Source: Moritella sp.
GTDB lineage: Bacteria > Pseudomonadota > Gammaproteobacteria > Enterobacterales > Moritellaceae
Length of the DNA stretch: 64,000 nucleotides
Assembly (NCBI RefSeq): GCF_013215705.1
Contig: NZ_JABSQR010000024.1
Coordinates: 19,528 to 83,527, forward strand
Direction of reading: 5' to 3'
The notes under the pieces: model-generated
Told to the model about the DNA's origin: nothing
The model's database searches: none
What the model saw: the letters and a program-made list of their open reading frames with translations, nothing else
Made by a program: the position numbers and the translations under genes
Shown here: piece after piece, positions 1 to 9,494 of the stretch
How positions within the stretch are numbered: the stretch's first letter is position 1
Layout: every line of letters begins with the position of its first letter

Positions 1-1656
1 AGACAAAAACTCGATGATAGTTTTCCGGAATTAACCGATGCCTTGTTAGGGCAGCTGGCGCCTGATTATCAAGTAACTATTCCGTCGCTGGGTATTTGCC
101 AACTTAATGTCAACGAGATTGTCAGCAATGGTAGCTTATTTGCAAAAGGCAGTCGTGTGGTTACTCATGTGGCCGGGTACAAGGCTTGTGAGTTTACCAC
201 TTGCTATGATACCGACGTTAAACCACTGACTATTGAAGATATACGCTTTAAAAATGCCCCTTTCAATGCGCCTGATTCGCCTTGGATCACTAAACCGCAT
301 TCGGTATTACAATTTAGCTTAAAGCATTTTGTGGCAGGTGATAATTTATCTATGGTTAATCCAGATAAATTACGCTTTTACCTTGGCGGGCAGCTGCAGC
401 ACGCATTTTTACTCTATACCCATTTATTCCAACATCTCATTGGTATTAGCATCAGTGCCAAAGATGATTTTAGTCACAGTAAAACGCTCGAAACGAGGCA
501 CCTTTCTACTGTCGGTTTTGACCATGACGCGTCCGTATTACCTTATGGCAAAAAATCATTTGATGGTTATCGCTTGTTAGTCGAGCAATTTGTGTTTCCA
601 CAGAAGTTTTTGTTTGTGGAATTAGTCGATTTATTATCTAAATTGACCCCGGAATACCATGATGAGGTGCAGTTTCATTTCTATTTTTCAGCGCCTTCAT
701 CAGAACTCGAATCAAACATTAATCACGATAGCTTGAAGTTAAACTGCACGCCGATAATTAATTGTTTCGAGCAGCAGTTAGAGCCCGTAATACTGAGCCC
801 AAGTGTATATGAATATCGCATAGTAGCAGATAATCGTGACGAGTCATGCTCTGAAGTTGTCGCGATTACGGATGTCGCTTTGTATGACAGCGAGATGGAC
901 AAAACCATACTCGGGCCATTTTACAGCCAAAGTCATCCCAGCTATCAAGATGTGAGCCATTTTTGGGTGGCAAGACGTGAACATTCAGATTGGTCAGGCG
1001 GTGTAGCCCAAAAAGGTACCGAGTTATTTATCTCGGTTGTTGATCGGGAATTCAATAGTTTTACGGATGTAGCCGCAAATGGTAGCAGCCAACGGTTAAG
1101 TTTACATGGCCGTTGTTCTAATCGGAATTTACCGGTGCAGTTACCTTATGGCGGTGGTAACCCTGTTTTACATACCCCAACTGGTGGTCATATGGTACAA
1201 AGTGCAACCTGTATGACGCCATTTACCGCTGCGGTACGCCCTGAATTAGGTAAAGCCACGCGTTGGCAGTTATTACGTCTGGTGAGTCTTGATCATTTCT
1301 CCGGCAACGAGGGCCGCGATAAACTGTGTGACTTATTACACCTGTTTAACTTTGCTAATAATGCTGCCAGTAATACCCAGATCCAACATATTGACGCGTT
1401 AACCATTACGCCTGCGACAGCTAAGTTACAAGTACAAGGTCGAATGGGGCTGTGTTATGGCAGTGATATTAATTTAACCTTAAACCCTGCGGGTTTCCCG
1501 GACAATGATTTATTTTTCTTTGCCACGGTGCTCGATCGTTTCTTTGCTTTGTTTGCTGCGATCAATAGTTTCACCCGTCTTAAGGTCACTTGCCACGGTA
1601 GTACGCAGCTATATCATCAATGGCCTGCGCGTATTGGCGAACGAGCTTTGCTGTAA
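1..1656 (+). CDS. tssF: T6SS baseplate subunit TssF (5'-truncated by window edge)
   Basis: The frame is open from base 1, so the start lies outside the window. The first visible residues (KLDDSFPELTDALLGQLAP) match the conserved early part of TssF, and 'RWQLLRLVSLDHFSGNEG' matches its later conserved part. About 550 residues are present against roughly 590 in the family, so only a short N-terminus is missing. TssF forms the cytoplasmic baseplate wedge with TssG (known for the family). tssG starts 15 bases after the stop and is the expected partner. The other core genes (tssA-E, J-M) are presumably to the left of the window. Confidence 0.93.
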   Translation, partial: RQKLDDSFPELTDALLGQLAPDYQVTIPSLGICQLNVNEIVSNGSLFAKGSRVVTHVAGYKACEFTTCYDTDVKPLTIEDIRFKNAPFNAPDSPWITKPHSVLQFSLKHFVAGDNLSMVNPDKLRFYLGGQLQHAFLLYTHLFQHLIGISISAKDDFSHSKTLETRHLSTVGFDHDASVLPYGKKSFDGYRLLVEQFVFPQKFLFVELVDLLSKLTPEYHDEVQFHFYFSAPSSELESNINHDSLKLNCTPIINCFEQQLEPVILSPSVYEYRIVADNRDESCSEVVAITDVALYDSEMDKTILGPFYSQSHPSYQDVSHFWVARREHSDWSGGVAQKGTELFISVVDREFNSFTDVAANGSSQRLSLHGRCSNRNLPVQLPYGGGNPVLHTPTGGHMVQSATCMTPFTAAVRPELGKATRWQLLRLVSLDHFSGNEGRDKLCDLLHLFNFANNAASNTQIQHIDALTITPATAKLQVQGRMGLCYGSDINLTLNPAGFPDNDLFFFATVLDRFFALFAAINSFTRLKVTCHGSTQLYHQWPARIGERALL

Positions 1657-1671
1657 GAATAGGGACGATGT

Positions 1672-2649
1672 ATGTTAGAAAAAGATTTAATGCAATTTCC
1701 GCATGATTATGATTTTTATCAAGCCGTTTATGCAGTGCAAAATCAAGCAAAACGGGCCGGACTTGATAATGGTGCCATTGGTCGTGATAATTTCCCCAGC
1801 CTTGAAGCGGTACGTTTTTCAGTTGCGCAGCAAGTTGGTTATGTAGGTGCTCCAATTAGCCAAGTGACCGAGGTCGCAGATAGCCATCAGTTAGATTTGG
1901 CGGTGACATTTTTAGGATTGACGGGGGTGAACGGGGCTCTGCCATTTCATTATACCGAAGCCATTCTGCAGCGAATGCGACATAAAGATCATGCATTACG
2001 TGATTTCTTCGATATGTTTAATAACCGCATCATTGCCTTGTATTATCGCAGTTGGGAAAAATATCGTTTTGCAATTGGTTATGAACAGAACGGCTGTAAC
2101 CCCACCGATCCCATCAGCGTAGCGCTGAGTAATTTAACTGGCGCGGATGACGATTTAGAACTCTATTTTGCCAGTTATTTCAAACATGCCATTCGTAACG
2201 AAGCTAATTTACGCAATATGTTGCAAGAGATTGTGGCAGGTGATGTTGTCATTAAGACACTGCAAGGTCAGTGGATCAACATGGCGGATGATGAAGTCAC
2301 CCGGTTATGTTCACGGCAACAACCTGAAGGTGCATTCGCCTGCTTAGGTGTTAATAGCATGGTTGGTGGCAAGATGTGGGACCTGAGTAGCAAGATTGAT
2401 ATAGTGTTAAAGCCAAGTGATGCGTCGGACTTTGACCAGCTAAAACCTAATTCAGCCAAACGTAAGATAATAGAAAACTTAGTCGCCAGATATCTTGGCC
2501 CCGCAATCAAAAGCAGCTTGAAAGTAGAGGCTGACTATGACGCCATCATCAAACCACGGTTAGGTGCTGTCGAAATGCAGTTGGGTTCTGGCGCTATGTT
2601 ATTACATGATGAATCGCAAGGGAATCAGGCTCGTAAGGTGTGTTTATGA
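1672..2649 (+). CDS. tssG: T6SS baseplate subunit TssG
   Basis: 325 aa, the normal TssG length. The ATG follows 'AGGGACG' and lies 15 bases after tssF. Family hallmarks are visible: the N-terminal 'FYQAVYAVQNQ' helix, 'LTGVNGALPFHYTEAIL' near residues 80-100, and 'HALRDFFDMFNNRIIALYYRSWEK' around residues 105-130. TssG bridges two TssF copies in the baseplate wedge (family knowledge). It is probably co-translated with tssF. The core cluster stops here: 142 non-coding bases and an unrelated enzyme gene follow. Confidence 0.93.
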   Translation: MLEKDLMQFPHDYDFYQAVYAVQNQAKRAGLDNGAIGRDNFPSLEAVRFSVAQQVGYVGAPISQVTEVADSHQLDLAVTFLGLTGVNGALPFHYTEAILQRMRHKDHALRDFFDMFNNRIIALYYRSWEKYRFAIGYEQNGCNPTDPISVALSNLTGADDDLELYFASYFKHAIRNEANLRNMLQEIVAGDVVIKTLQGQWINMADDEVTRLCSRQQPEGAFACLGVNSMVGGKMWDLSSKIDIVLKPSDASDFDQLKPNSAKRKIIENLVARYLGPAIKSSLKVEADYDAIIKPRLGAVEMQLGSGAMLLHDESQGNQARKVCL

Positions 2650-2791
2650 GCATCTACGTTCATGATCATTTAATAAAATAACGTACACTAATCAATGTTT
2701 TCATAAAACTACCACATTCATAACTTACTCTTTAATAAGGTGATCGATAGCAGATCGTAATGGAATGAAATAACGTCAAGGAGTTGATGTA

Positions 2792-4486
2792 ATGAATAAT
2801 GTATTTTTGAAGACGATGATTGCAGCGAGTTTATCCGTCACATTAACAGCATGTGATGATGATGATAAGTCCAATTACAGCACATGCGTAGACGCGGGAG
2901 ATGAATGCCAGCAGTTTACCTTATTACACACCAATGATAATCATGGCCGCTTCTGGGAAAATAGCTATGGTGAATATGGCATGGCAGCCCGTAAAACATT
3001 GATTGATACCATTACTGCAGAAGTCGAGTCTTCAGGCGGCGAAATATTATTGTTATCGGGTGGCGATATTAATACTGGTGTACCGGAATCAGATTTACAA
3101 GATGCGAGACCTGATTTTATCGGGATGAATCTGCTTGGTTATGATGCGATGGCTGTCGGTAACCATGAGTTTGATAACCCATTATCGGTGTTAGAAATGC
3201 AGCGTGAGTTAGCTGATTTTCCAATGTTAGCCGCCAACATATATGATAAAGAAACGGGTGAACGTTACTTTGACGCTTATAAAATATTTGAGATTAATGG
3301 CGTACGTATCGCAGTCATTGGCCTAACAACAGAAGACACAGTGAAAATTGGTAATCCCGAATTTATTAGTGGACTTAGATTTACCGATCCAAAAATTGAA
3401 GTGCAATTGGTTATTGATGAAATTAACGCTGCAAATAGCGCGGACGTGATATTTGCCACAACTCACATGGGGCATTATGCCGACGGCCAGCATGGCAGTA
3501 ATGCACCGGGTGATGTGGCACTTGCTCGTGCGGTAAACGAAGGCGAGCTTGACGCTATTATTGGCGGCCATTCGCAAAACCCTGTGTGTATGGAAGCAGA
3601 TAGCAACAGCTATGCAAACTTTCAACCGACAGGTGAATGTATTCCTGATCAACAAAATGGCACCTATATAATGCAAGCCTTTGAATGGGGGAAGTATGTA
3701 GGCCGAGCTGATTTTGAATTTTATAACCAACAACTACACTTGGTTAATTATCGATTAATCCCTGTTAACATTAAAGTTAAAAATGAAGATGGCGAGCGTG
3801 TGCTTGTTGCTGACCCGATCATCCCCGACGCAACGGTTAAAGAGATCTTATCCCAATACCAAGATAAGGGACAAGAAGAACTTAGCGAGGTTATCGCCAC
3901 AACCGATGAACTATTAGATGGTGCACGGGCTAATGTTCGTTCTCAACAAACTAACTTGGGTCATCTCATTGCGACTGCGCATTCGCTCAAGGTTAACGCG
4001 GATATTGGTATTATGAATTCGGGCGGGGTACGTGCATCAATCGAAGCCGGAGATATCACCTATAAAGACGTGTTAACCGTGCAACCTTTTGGTAATACAT
4101 TAACTAAAAGCACGATGACGGGCGCTGAAATAGCCACTTATTTGAGTGACGTAGCAACGAAACAAGTGGGTTCAGGTGCTTATGCACAATTAATCGGTGT
4201 ATCAATGAGTGTTGATTGCCAAAACCAAAGTGTGTCGATCTCTGATATCAATAATAAAGGTTTTAGCGAAACGGCGAGTTATAGTTTCACTGTGCCAAGT
4301 TTTAATGCGGCCGGTGGTGACGGCTACCCAGTTATTGACCCGGTCATGACTGGCTATGTGGATGCTGAAGTGTTGTATTCATTTTTTAAACAACAAGGCA
4401 ATATTGTTGCGAGTGAATTTACACCCTCTAATCAGGTGGTTTACACCAATTCAGATAGTGTGAATGGTTGTTTGATTAACGAGTAA
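2792..4486 (+). CDS. Lipoprotein 5'-nucleotidase / UDP-sugar hydrolase family
   Basis: 564 aa, preceded by an AAGGAG ribosome site. The N-terminus is a lipoprotein signal with lipobox LTAC (Cys about residue 21) followed by four Asp. Metallophosphoesterase motifs are in order: LHTNDNHGR, GGDINTG, GNHEFDNP, TTHMGHYADG, GGHSQNP. The second half is the 5'-nucleotidase C-terminal domain (NSGGVRASIEAGDITYKDV, FNAAGGDGYP). The family hydrolyses extracellular nucleotides or UDP-sugars for salvage; Vibrio NutA-type enzymes are also lipoproteins. It sits between T6SS genes without an obvious secretion role, so it is probably an insertion. An Asp after the lipid Cys retains lipoproteins in the inner membrane in E. 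coli; whether that holds here is unknown. Confidence 0.88.
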   Translation: MNNVFLKTMIAASLSVTLTACDDDDKSNYSTCVDAGDECQQFTLLHTNDNHGRFWENSYGEYGMAARKTLIDTITAEVESSGGEILLLSGGDINTGVPESDLQDARPDFIGMNLLGYDAMAVGNHEFDNPLSVLEMQRELADFPMLAANIYDKETGERYFDAYKIFEINGVRIAVIGLTTEDTVKIGNPEFISGLRFTDPKIEVQLVIDEINAANSADVIFATTHMGHYADGQHGSNAPGDVALARAVNEGELDAIIGGHSQNPVCMEADSNSYANFQPTGECIPDQQNGTYIMQAFEWGKYVGRADFEFYNQQLHLVNYRLIPVNIKVKNEDGERVLVADPIIPDATVKEILSQYQDKGQEELSEVIATTDELLDGARANVRSQQTNLGHLIATAHSLKVNADIGIMNSGGVRASIEAGDITYKDVLTVQPFGNTLTKSTMTGAEIATYLSDVATKQVGSGAYAQLIGVSMSVDCQNQSVSISDINNKGFSETASYSFTVPSFNAAGGDGYPVIDPVMTGYVDAEVLYSFFKQQGNIVASEFTPSNQVVYTNSDSVNGCLINE

Positions 4487-4492
4487 CACGAC

Positions 4493-4528
4493 TGTGTATC
4501 GTGGTGAATATTTTCGTGGCGATACACA
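4493..4528 (+). terminator. Hairpin after the nucleotidase gene
   Basis: TGTGTATCG (4493-4501) pairs perfectly with CGATACACA (4520-4528), starting 7 bases after the stop codon. The 18-base loop is long and there is no T-run, so it is a weak or non-canonical terminator, or an mRNA 3'-end hairpin. Confidence 0.35.
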
Positions 4529-4666
4529 CACTTCATTTCGTATGCTAATGAGCAACAAATTTCATACTTTTTCCAACTTTAAGCTATTGATATTTCTGAT
4601 AAGCTAATTTTATTACGGAATAGCGTTACGGCTGTTACCAATAAATTGCTGTATTAAGGATTGATA

Positions 4667-5323
4667 ATGGCAGAACAATACACGGTGGTGCAGGGCGATA
4701 CCTTACCACGCATTGCAAAAAATCATGGGTTTGCCAATTACAAAGCAATTTATGAACATGAGTCGAATACAGATTTTCGTATCCAACGTGATAATCCTAA
4801 TATCATCTTCCCTGGTGATGTCATCACTATCCCCGATCCAGAACCTGTCTTTAAGGCACTCACTAGCGCAAAAATTAATGTATTTAAAATTATAAAACAT
4901 GCGGAGTATTTTCGCGCCGATTTTAAAGATAGTGAAGGTAATTCATGGTCTGGTAAGCGAGTCATCTTATCGCTCGATGGTGTAGACGCTGAATCATTCG
5001 TTAATGATGATGGCACCATTGAAATAGAGTTAGAAGAAAATAGCCCAGAAACAGGTACATTAAGTCTGTATTTTGACGATGAATCTCAAGAACCAAGTGA
5101 GATATTTGACGTTAGTCTAGGGCATTTAGACCCTGTTGATACAGCAACGGGAATTCAAGCTCGTTGTCGATTACTGGGTTTTGATTGTGGAGATGTTGAC
5201 GGTAATATTGCTGAAAAATCAATGGTAGGTATTAAAGGTTTTCAGGCTGAACATGGATTAACTATCGATGGTGACGCCGCGGCAATTACGCAAGCTAAAT
5301 TAAAAGAAATATATGGCTGTTAA
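4667..5323 (+). CDS. LysM / peptidoglycan-binding-domain T6SS accessory protein
   Basis: 218 aa from ATG 4667 (SD AAGGA at 4656-4660). An upstream in-frame TTG at 4661 is less likely. Residues 1-56 are a LysM domain (YTVVQGDTLPRIAKNHGF, then IIFPGDVITIP). The middle is a short beta-rich segment. The C-terminal ~60 residues resemble a PG_binding_1 domain (LLGFDCGDVDGN, VGIKGFQAEHGLTIDGD). There is no signal peptide, so it is either a cytoplasmic cargo or adaptor of the T6SS or is exported by it. It lies 63 bases before a VasX-like toxin gene. The second VasX-like protein (10452) carries a closely related LysM fused to its N-terminus, which argues that this protein works with the toxin downstream. 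Function is inferred. Confidence 0.75.
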   Translation: MAEQYTVVQGDTLPRIAKNHGFANYKAIYEHESNTDFRIQRDNPNIIFPGDVITIPDPEPVFKALTSAKINVFKIIKHAEYFRADFKDSEGNSWSGKRVILSLDGVDAESFVNDDGTIEIELEENSPETGTLSLYFDDESQEPSEIFDVSLGHLDPVDTATGIQARCRLLGFDCGDVDGNIAEKSMVGIKGFQAEHGLTIDGDAAAITQAKLKEIYGC

Positions 5324-5386
5324 ACTATATGGTTGTAAAGCTATGTAACCTATAAAAATAGGCTGTAAATAAAAAATGGATTTTAT

Positions 5387-8386
5387 ATGACTCAGCAAAC
5401 TCTCGCCGCTCCGGTAGCGAAAAATGACATGAATAAGTTTATCATCGATACCAAAGTTACGCCGATTTATCCGGTACGTTATGCGTATGCTAACTTTTTT
5501 GAAGAAGAGTTGAGTGAGGCGTCTGAGCCGCCAACATTATCGACATTACTTGATCTTGATGCGTCAGATAACAGTGGATACATCAAAGAAAGTAAGGGTT
5601 ACTTAGTTAGACTATTGCGTGAAGGCTGGGTATATATTCGTGAAGAAGATGACTCGGCTAATGGTTATTTTCATATATTTAAATATGAAAAAATTCAGAA
5701 TGAAGGTCAAATCGTCGAAAAGTTCACTAAGTATCTGTTTAAAAATAAAAACAATGCGCAAGATGGATTGGTTCTGGACGATTCAACAAAGGTAAAGTCA
5801 TACCCGTTTGTGTTTGTGCGTAAAGGTATTAAAGAGATCAGTATTATTTATACCGCACATGAGCTACATGCAAATGTTATCGATAATTTGAATAGTAATG
5901 TTAACGAACGCAAGTTAGCAATGCAGCGTGTAGATCTATTAGCTGATTCTCATGAACATGCTGTCAAGGCCAATGCAGACAATTTCAATAAATTAATTGA
6001 AGATTACAAATCAAGACAAGATCGGTTTTTACGGTTAAAAGAATCTGATAACCCTGACATTAAAGATCTTAACTTGGATGTTTTAACCACTGAATCATCG
6101 TATGAGTTAGCCGCTGAACAGATAGCAGCAAAATTACAACGTAAGATCCCTTATGGTGAAACTGCACGTATTATTGCATTACACGATCCTGTTGGACGTC
6201 AAATTGAAATTGCTGAAGCACATGCGAAACTATCTATTTGGGAGAAGAATTTTTCAGCGTCGAATATTTATTCATATACAATTGGTAGCATTGTTAATGA
6301 CTTAAATAAAACCGATGATGTTGATATGCGGGAGATCCTTGATGAGTCAATTGCTTGGGATAAGCATGAAAAACATTGGGGAGAAATGAATGAGCAATAT
6401 GATCAGTTTAAACAGAGGCAAGAGCAGTACTCTGCACTATATCTCGATTTTATGTGTGGTTCGGAGCTGACTGTCGGCTCACTTAGCATGTATTTTCAAC
6501 ATTTTTTTTGGTCTGAACCACTATCTGCAGATGATACTGAAGCTGAATTAAACAAATTGTGTAGTGTCGGGGCTGATATGTTTATGGGTATTGTGTCTTC
6601 TGCGCCAGGCAAAGCTGCAATGAAATCGATCATTACTGATGCGGCTGATAATAAGAACAATAATGCTTATTCAATAAGCATTGCCGTTATTGTTAAATTG
6701 TTGACTACACCCGGAATTAAATGGTCAACTTATACTATTCAGTCTGTCGATAAACTTTTTGCTGGTTTAGGTTCGTTATGGGGGGAGATGCTCTCTTATT
6801 CCGATTACTCCGTTGAGTTATCTAAAAGGAAAATCAATAAATTTAATGCCAAGGCGCTTATCTATACTGTCGAAGATGTTGTGCCGCATTTATTAAAAGT
6901 ATTTGGTGTGAAAATTGATCGGCAAAATAAAATAAGAATTTCGGATGATGCTTTGGCAAAAGTCTTTGCTAAGGCTCTTTCAGGTAAATTAAATTCAGCC
7001 GTTAAAACACAGGCTGAAGTCGGTAGTAATGAAAGGGCTAAGTCACGCGGGAATAGACTTTTTGCGACATCTAAAAAGTTAAAAGAGATGTCATCATTTT
7101 ATTACTCTCTTGCAAACATTACGGTAGATAAAGCCGTTGCTCATCGTTATAAAACAGTTATTGCGGGAGATATAACCGCTGATGCGAGTGTTACTGGTAA
7201 TCATAAAGGTAAAGCGGTGCTTTTTTTAGATACGGCATTTTCGGGTTTATCAGCCTTTATTAACGTACAAACTCTTTTTGATATAGCAAACGAATCTAAA
7301 TATGCCAATGCAGACCCCCTAAAACAAGCTGCAATAAATAATTCAGCCATGAGCTTGATAAGTAGCGCATCGTCTTTAGCCGTTGATACTGTGACCCTTG
7401 CAAATACAGTTACTCAAAGTGCAGCTATGCTCAGCAAGCATGCTCCACAAATTGCTAATATGTCGAAAGTCATGATCCCCGCATTAACTGCACGTGCAGG
7501 ACGTGTTGGAACACTGTTAGCTGGCAAGCTAGTGGGCAGTGCTGTTGCACTAGCAAATTTTACCGCCTCTGTTGCTGCGGTCTATAGTGGTATGCGTGCG
7601 TATGAATTAGGCCATACGGAAGAGGCAACTGGTCATTATATTTCTGCTTTCGGTTCTGGTGTGTTATTCGGGCAGGCTGCCGTCGCCGCAGGACTGTACT
7701 TAACATCTAGTGGTGCAATTCCTAGTCCAGTTACATGGGCAGTTGCTGTAGTGGGTTTAGTCGCTATTGGTGCAGGCGTTGCAATAACAATGGTATACGG
7801 TAAAACTCGATTGGAATTATTACTTGAAAGTTGTTTTTGGGGGGCAGGGAAAAAACATTTATTTTGGGATGATAAAGAAAATCGAATTGATGATATAACT
7901 AAATTGTTAGAAATGGCAGGTGAAATTCATAATTTAAAAGCAGTCCAATCGTCTTTCCAAAACGAATTTCAAGAGTTCATGAATTTATTCTACATGCCAA
8001 AATTAGATATAAAACAAAAAGATAATGGAAAAGGCGCGCCACGGACTGTTAAATATCACTTCTCATTACCCAGTTTTCAAGTGGGACAATCAGACTTACG
8101 GTTTGATTTCTTCAGTACAGATTGGTTGGACTATGCAGTGGATAATAAATTAAATAATGATTTTCAAACAGCTTTTGAGGCTTATTTAGCTAATTCGCTC
8201 GATGGTCTTTATAACAAACGCAATCTTGAATTTGAAATAACGATGCTAGTTCCAAACAGTAGTCATATTAAATGGTCTTACGAATGGCAACCCAATATTA
8301 CCGTGCCTACTCGATTTTTAACTGAAGATGGCATCATAAAGGGTGAAACTTCTTACTTCGGTATGCGTAATGACGACATTATTTAA
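5387..8386 (+). CDS. VasX-like T6SS effector (putative pore former), module 1
   Basis: 999 aa. Residues ~25-130 resemble the VasX N-terminal region: 'IYPVRYAYANF', then 'GYLVRLLREGWVYIREE' and an aromatic strand. The centre is alpha-helical and charged. Three hydrophobic segments lie near residues 706-735, 748-775 and 781-805, followed by 'LLLESCFWGAGKKHLFWDD' and a soluble beta-rich C-terminus. This is the layout of V. cholerae VasX, a colicin-like inner-membrane-permeabilising effector (known). Pore formation here is inferred. There is no signal peptide. The LysM gene is directly upstream and a membrane-protein gene follows 14 bases downstream as the likely immunity gene. Confidence 0.78.
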   Translation: MTQQTLAAPVAKNDMNKFIIDTKVTPIYPVRYAYANFFEEELSEASEPPTLSTLLDLDASDNSGYIKESKGYLVRLLREGWVYIREEDDSANGYFHIFKYEKIQNEGQIVEKFTKYLFKNKNNAQDGLVLDDSTKVKSYPFVFVRKGIKEISIIYTAHELHANVIDNLNSNVNERKLAMQRVDLLADSHEHAVKANADNFNKLIEDYKSRQDRFLRLKESDNPDIKDLNLDVLTTESSYELAAEQIAAKLQRKIPYGETARIIALHDPVGRQIEIAEAHAKLSIWEKNFSASNIYSYTIGSIVNDLNKTDDVDMREILDESIAWDKHEKHWGEMNEQYDQFKQRQEQYSALYLDFMCGSELTVGSLSMYFQHFFWSEPLSADDTEAELNKLCSVGADMFMGIVSSAPGKAAMKSIITDAADNKNNNAYSISIAVIVKLLTTPGIKWSTYTIQSVDKLFAGLGSLWGEMLSYSDYSVELSKRKINKFNAKALIYTVEDVVPHLLKVFGVKIDRQNKIRISDDALAKVFAKALSGKLNSAVKTQAEVGSNERAKSRGNRLFATSKKLKEMSSFYYSLANITVDKAVAHRYKTVIAGDITADASVTGNHKGKAVLFLDTAFSGLSAFINVQTLFDIANESKYANADPLKQAAINNSAMSLISSASSLAVDTVTLANTVTQSAAMLSKHAPQIANMSKVMIPALTARAGRVGTLLAGKLVGSAVALANFTASVAAVYSGMRAYELGHTEEATGHYISAFGSGVLFGQAAVAAGLYLTSSGAIPSPVTWAVAVVGLVAIGAGVAITMVYGKTRLELLLESCFWGAGKKHLFWDDKENRIDDITKLLEMAGEIHNLKAVQSSFQNEFQEFMNLFYMPKLDIKQKDNGKGAPRTVKYHFSLPSFQVGQSDLRFDFFSTDWLDYAVDNKLNNDFQTAFEAYLANSLDGLYNKRNLEFEITMLVPNSSHIKWSYEWQPNITVPTRFLTEDGIIKGETSYFGMRNDDII

Positions 8387-8400
8387 GGGTAAATAATACT

Positions 8401-9357
8401 ATGAAAAAGTTTAAATGGGTTGAGCATCCTATTCCTTTAATATTTAAACGAGATGAATTATTGGTGCATGAGCTTAATGAAAATTGTAAAGTACCAAGAC
8501 CGATAATTTCTATTAGCAATGAATTTTTAGTCTTAAGTAATAGTTTTGTTATTATTCGGAATTTATTTTTAATTCCAGCATTGCTTTCTGTTCTGTATTT
8601 GTGTGTTAGTGAAATAGAAGATATATATCAGAATTGGAAAGCATCTGAGAAAAATGCAATAGAATACATTGGATTTAAAAAAAGTACTTATGGAGATGAT
8701 TATTTTGACAAGTTACCAGTAGGAACTAAATATCGAGATATCATTTTGTATCAATATGGGAGGATTGATGAAAATAATAAGCTAACTTTTGAGCAGTTCC
8801 TTACTGATAGATATGAAGGGTATTATGTCGATGGTGATGGCTCTCGCCGTCATGACCGAAACAGTATCATTTTCTTCGGGACAACTATCCCACTATTAGT
8901 CATTTGGGTTATAGGTTTTAAACGTCGTGCCCCTTTGATTTTTGATCGTAAAAGGCGCCTGCTTTACACATGGAGTAAAGGTAAAGTAGTCGCGCAGCGT
9001 TATGACAACCTACGCGCTTTGGAAACTCCTTCTTTCTTAGCCCTTATGTTGCGGGCTACAACGAAAAAAGGTGCATTAGGTTGGGGGCGTTTTTCTGTTA
9101 CACCTCAAGGCAATACTATCTATAACAGTAAGGATTCTTATCAACAGATCCTCGCTTACATAGTGCAGTTTATGGAATATGGACGAGAGCATGTGATGCC
9201 AGAGCAAACGCAATGGCAGGGGCGAAAAGGCTGGTTCTTTTTTGAAGACAAAAAGCCCGAGGATTTTGAAGATCAGCTTGCAGCCTTGTTAGTGAGAATC
9301 GATGCTGCGACAGACGAAGTCGAATTTGATGAAGATGGTCAGCTTGTAGAGTCTTAA
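8401..9357 (+). CDS. Two-TM membrane protein, likely immunity to VasX-like effector 1
   Basis: 318 aa, starting 14 bases after the toxin gene. Hydrophobic segments lie near residues 48-72 and 156-175. Between them is a ~85-residue polar loop; after the second comes a soluble tail containing 'PLIFDRKRRLLYTWSKGKV' and 'GWGRFSVTPQG'. That tail resembles the DUF6708-type proteins I associate with T6SS effector loci (recollection, unchecked). Position and topology fit immunity to a pore former, as with the membrane immunity protein beside VasX in Vibrio. The sequence is unlike the immunity candidate at 13963, as expected if each is specific to its own toxin. Cognate pairing is inferred. Confidence 0.65.
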   Translation: MKKFKWVEHPIPLIFKRDELLVHELNENCKVPRPIISISNEFLVLSNSFVIIRNLFLIPALLSVLYLCVSEIEDIYQNWKASEKNAIEYIGFKKSTYGDDYFDKLPVGTKYRDIILYQYGRIDENNKLTFEQFLTDRYEGYYVDGDGSRRHDRNSIIFFGTTIPLLVIWVIGFKRRAPLIFDRKRRLLYTWSKGKVVAQRYDNLRALETPSFLALMLRATTKKGALGWGRFSVTPQGNTIYNSKDSYQQILAYIVQFMEYGREHVMPEQTQWQGRKGWFFFEDKKPEDFEDQLAALLVRIDAATDEVEFDEDGQLVES

Positions 9358-9443
9358 TAACGCCATACTTATAATCAGTCCTTGGTATAGTTAAGGTATT
9401 AATTTAACGACGGAATATAGGGCTGGTATATAAACAGATGTAA

Positions 9444-9460
9444 GATGCTAGGACAGCATC
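9444..9460 (+). promoter_or_regulatory. Small stem-loop in the leader of the carrier gene
   Basis: GATGCT (9444-9449) pairs with AGCATC (9455-9460) around a 5-base loop, 35 bases upstream of the start codon. No T-run follows. Role unknown. Confidence 0.3.
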
Positions 9461-9494
9461 ATCGTACTTCAATTTTAGCTAAACGGATTTGGCA

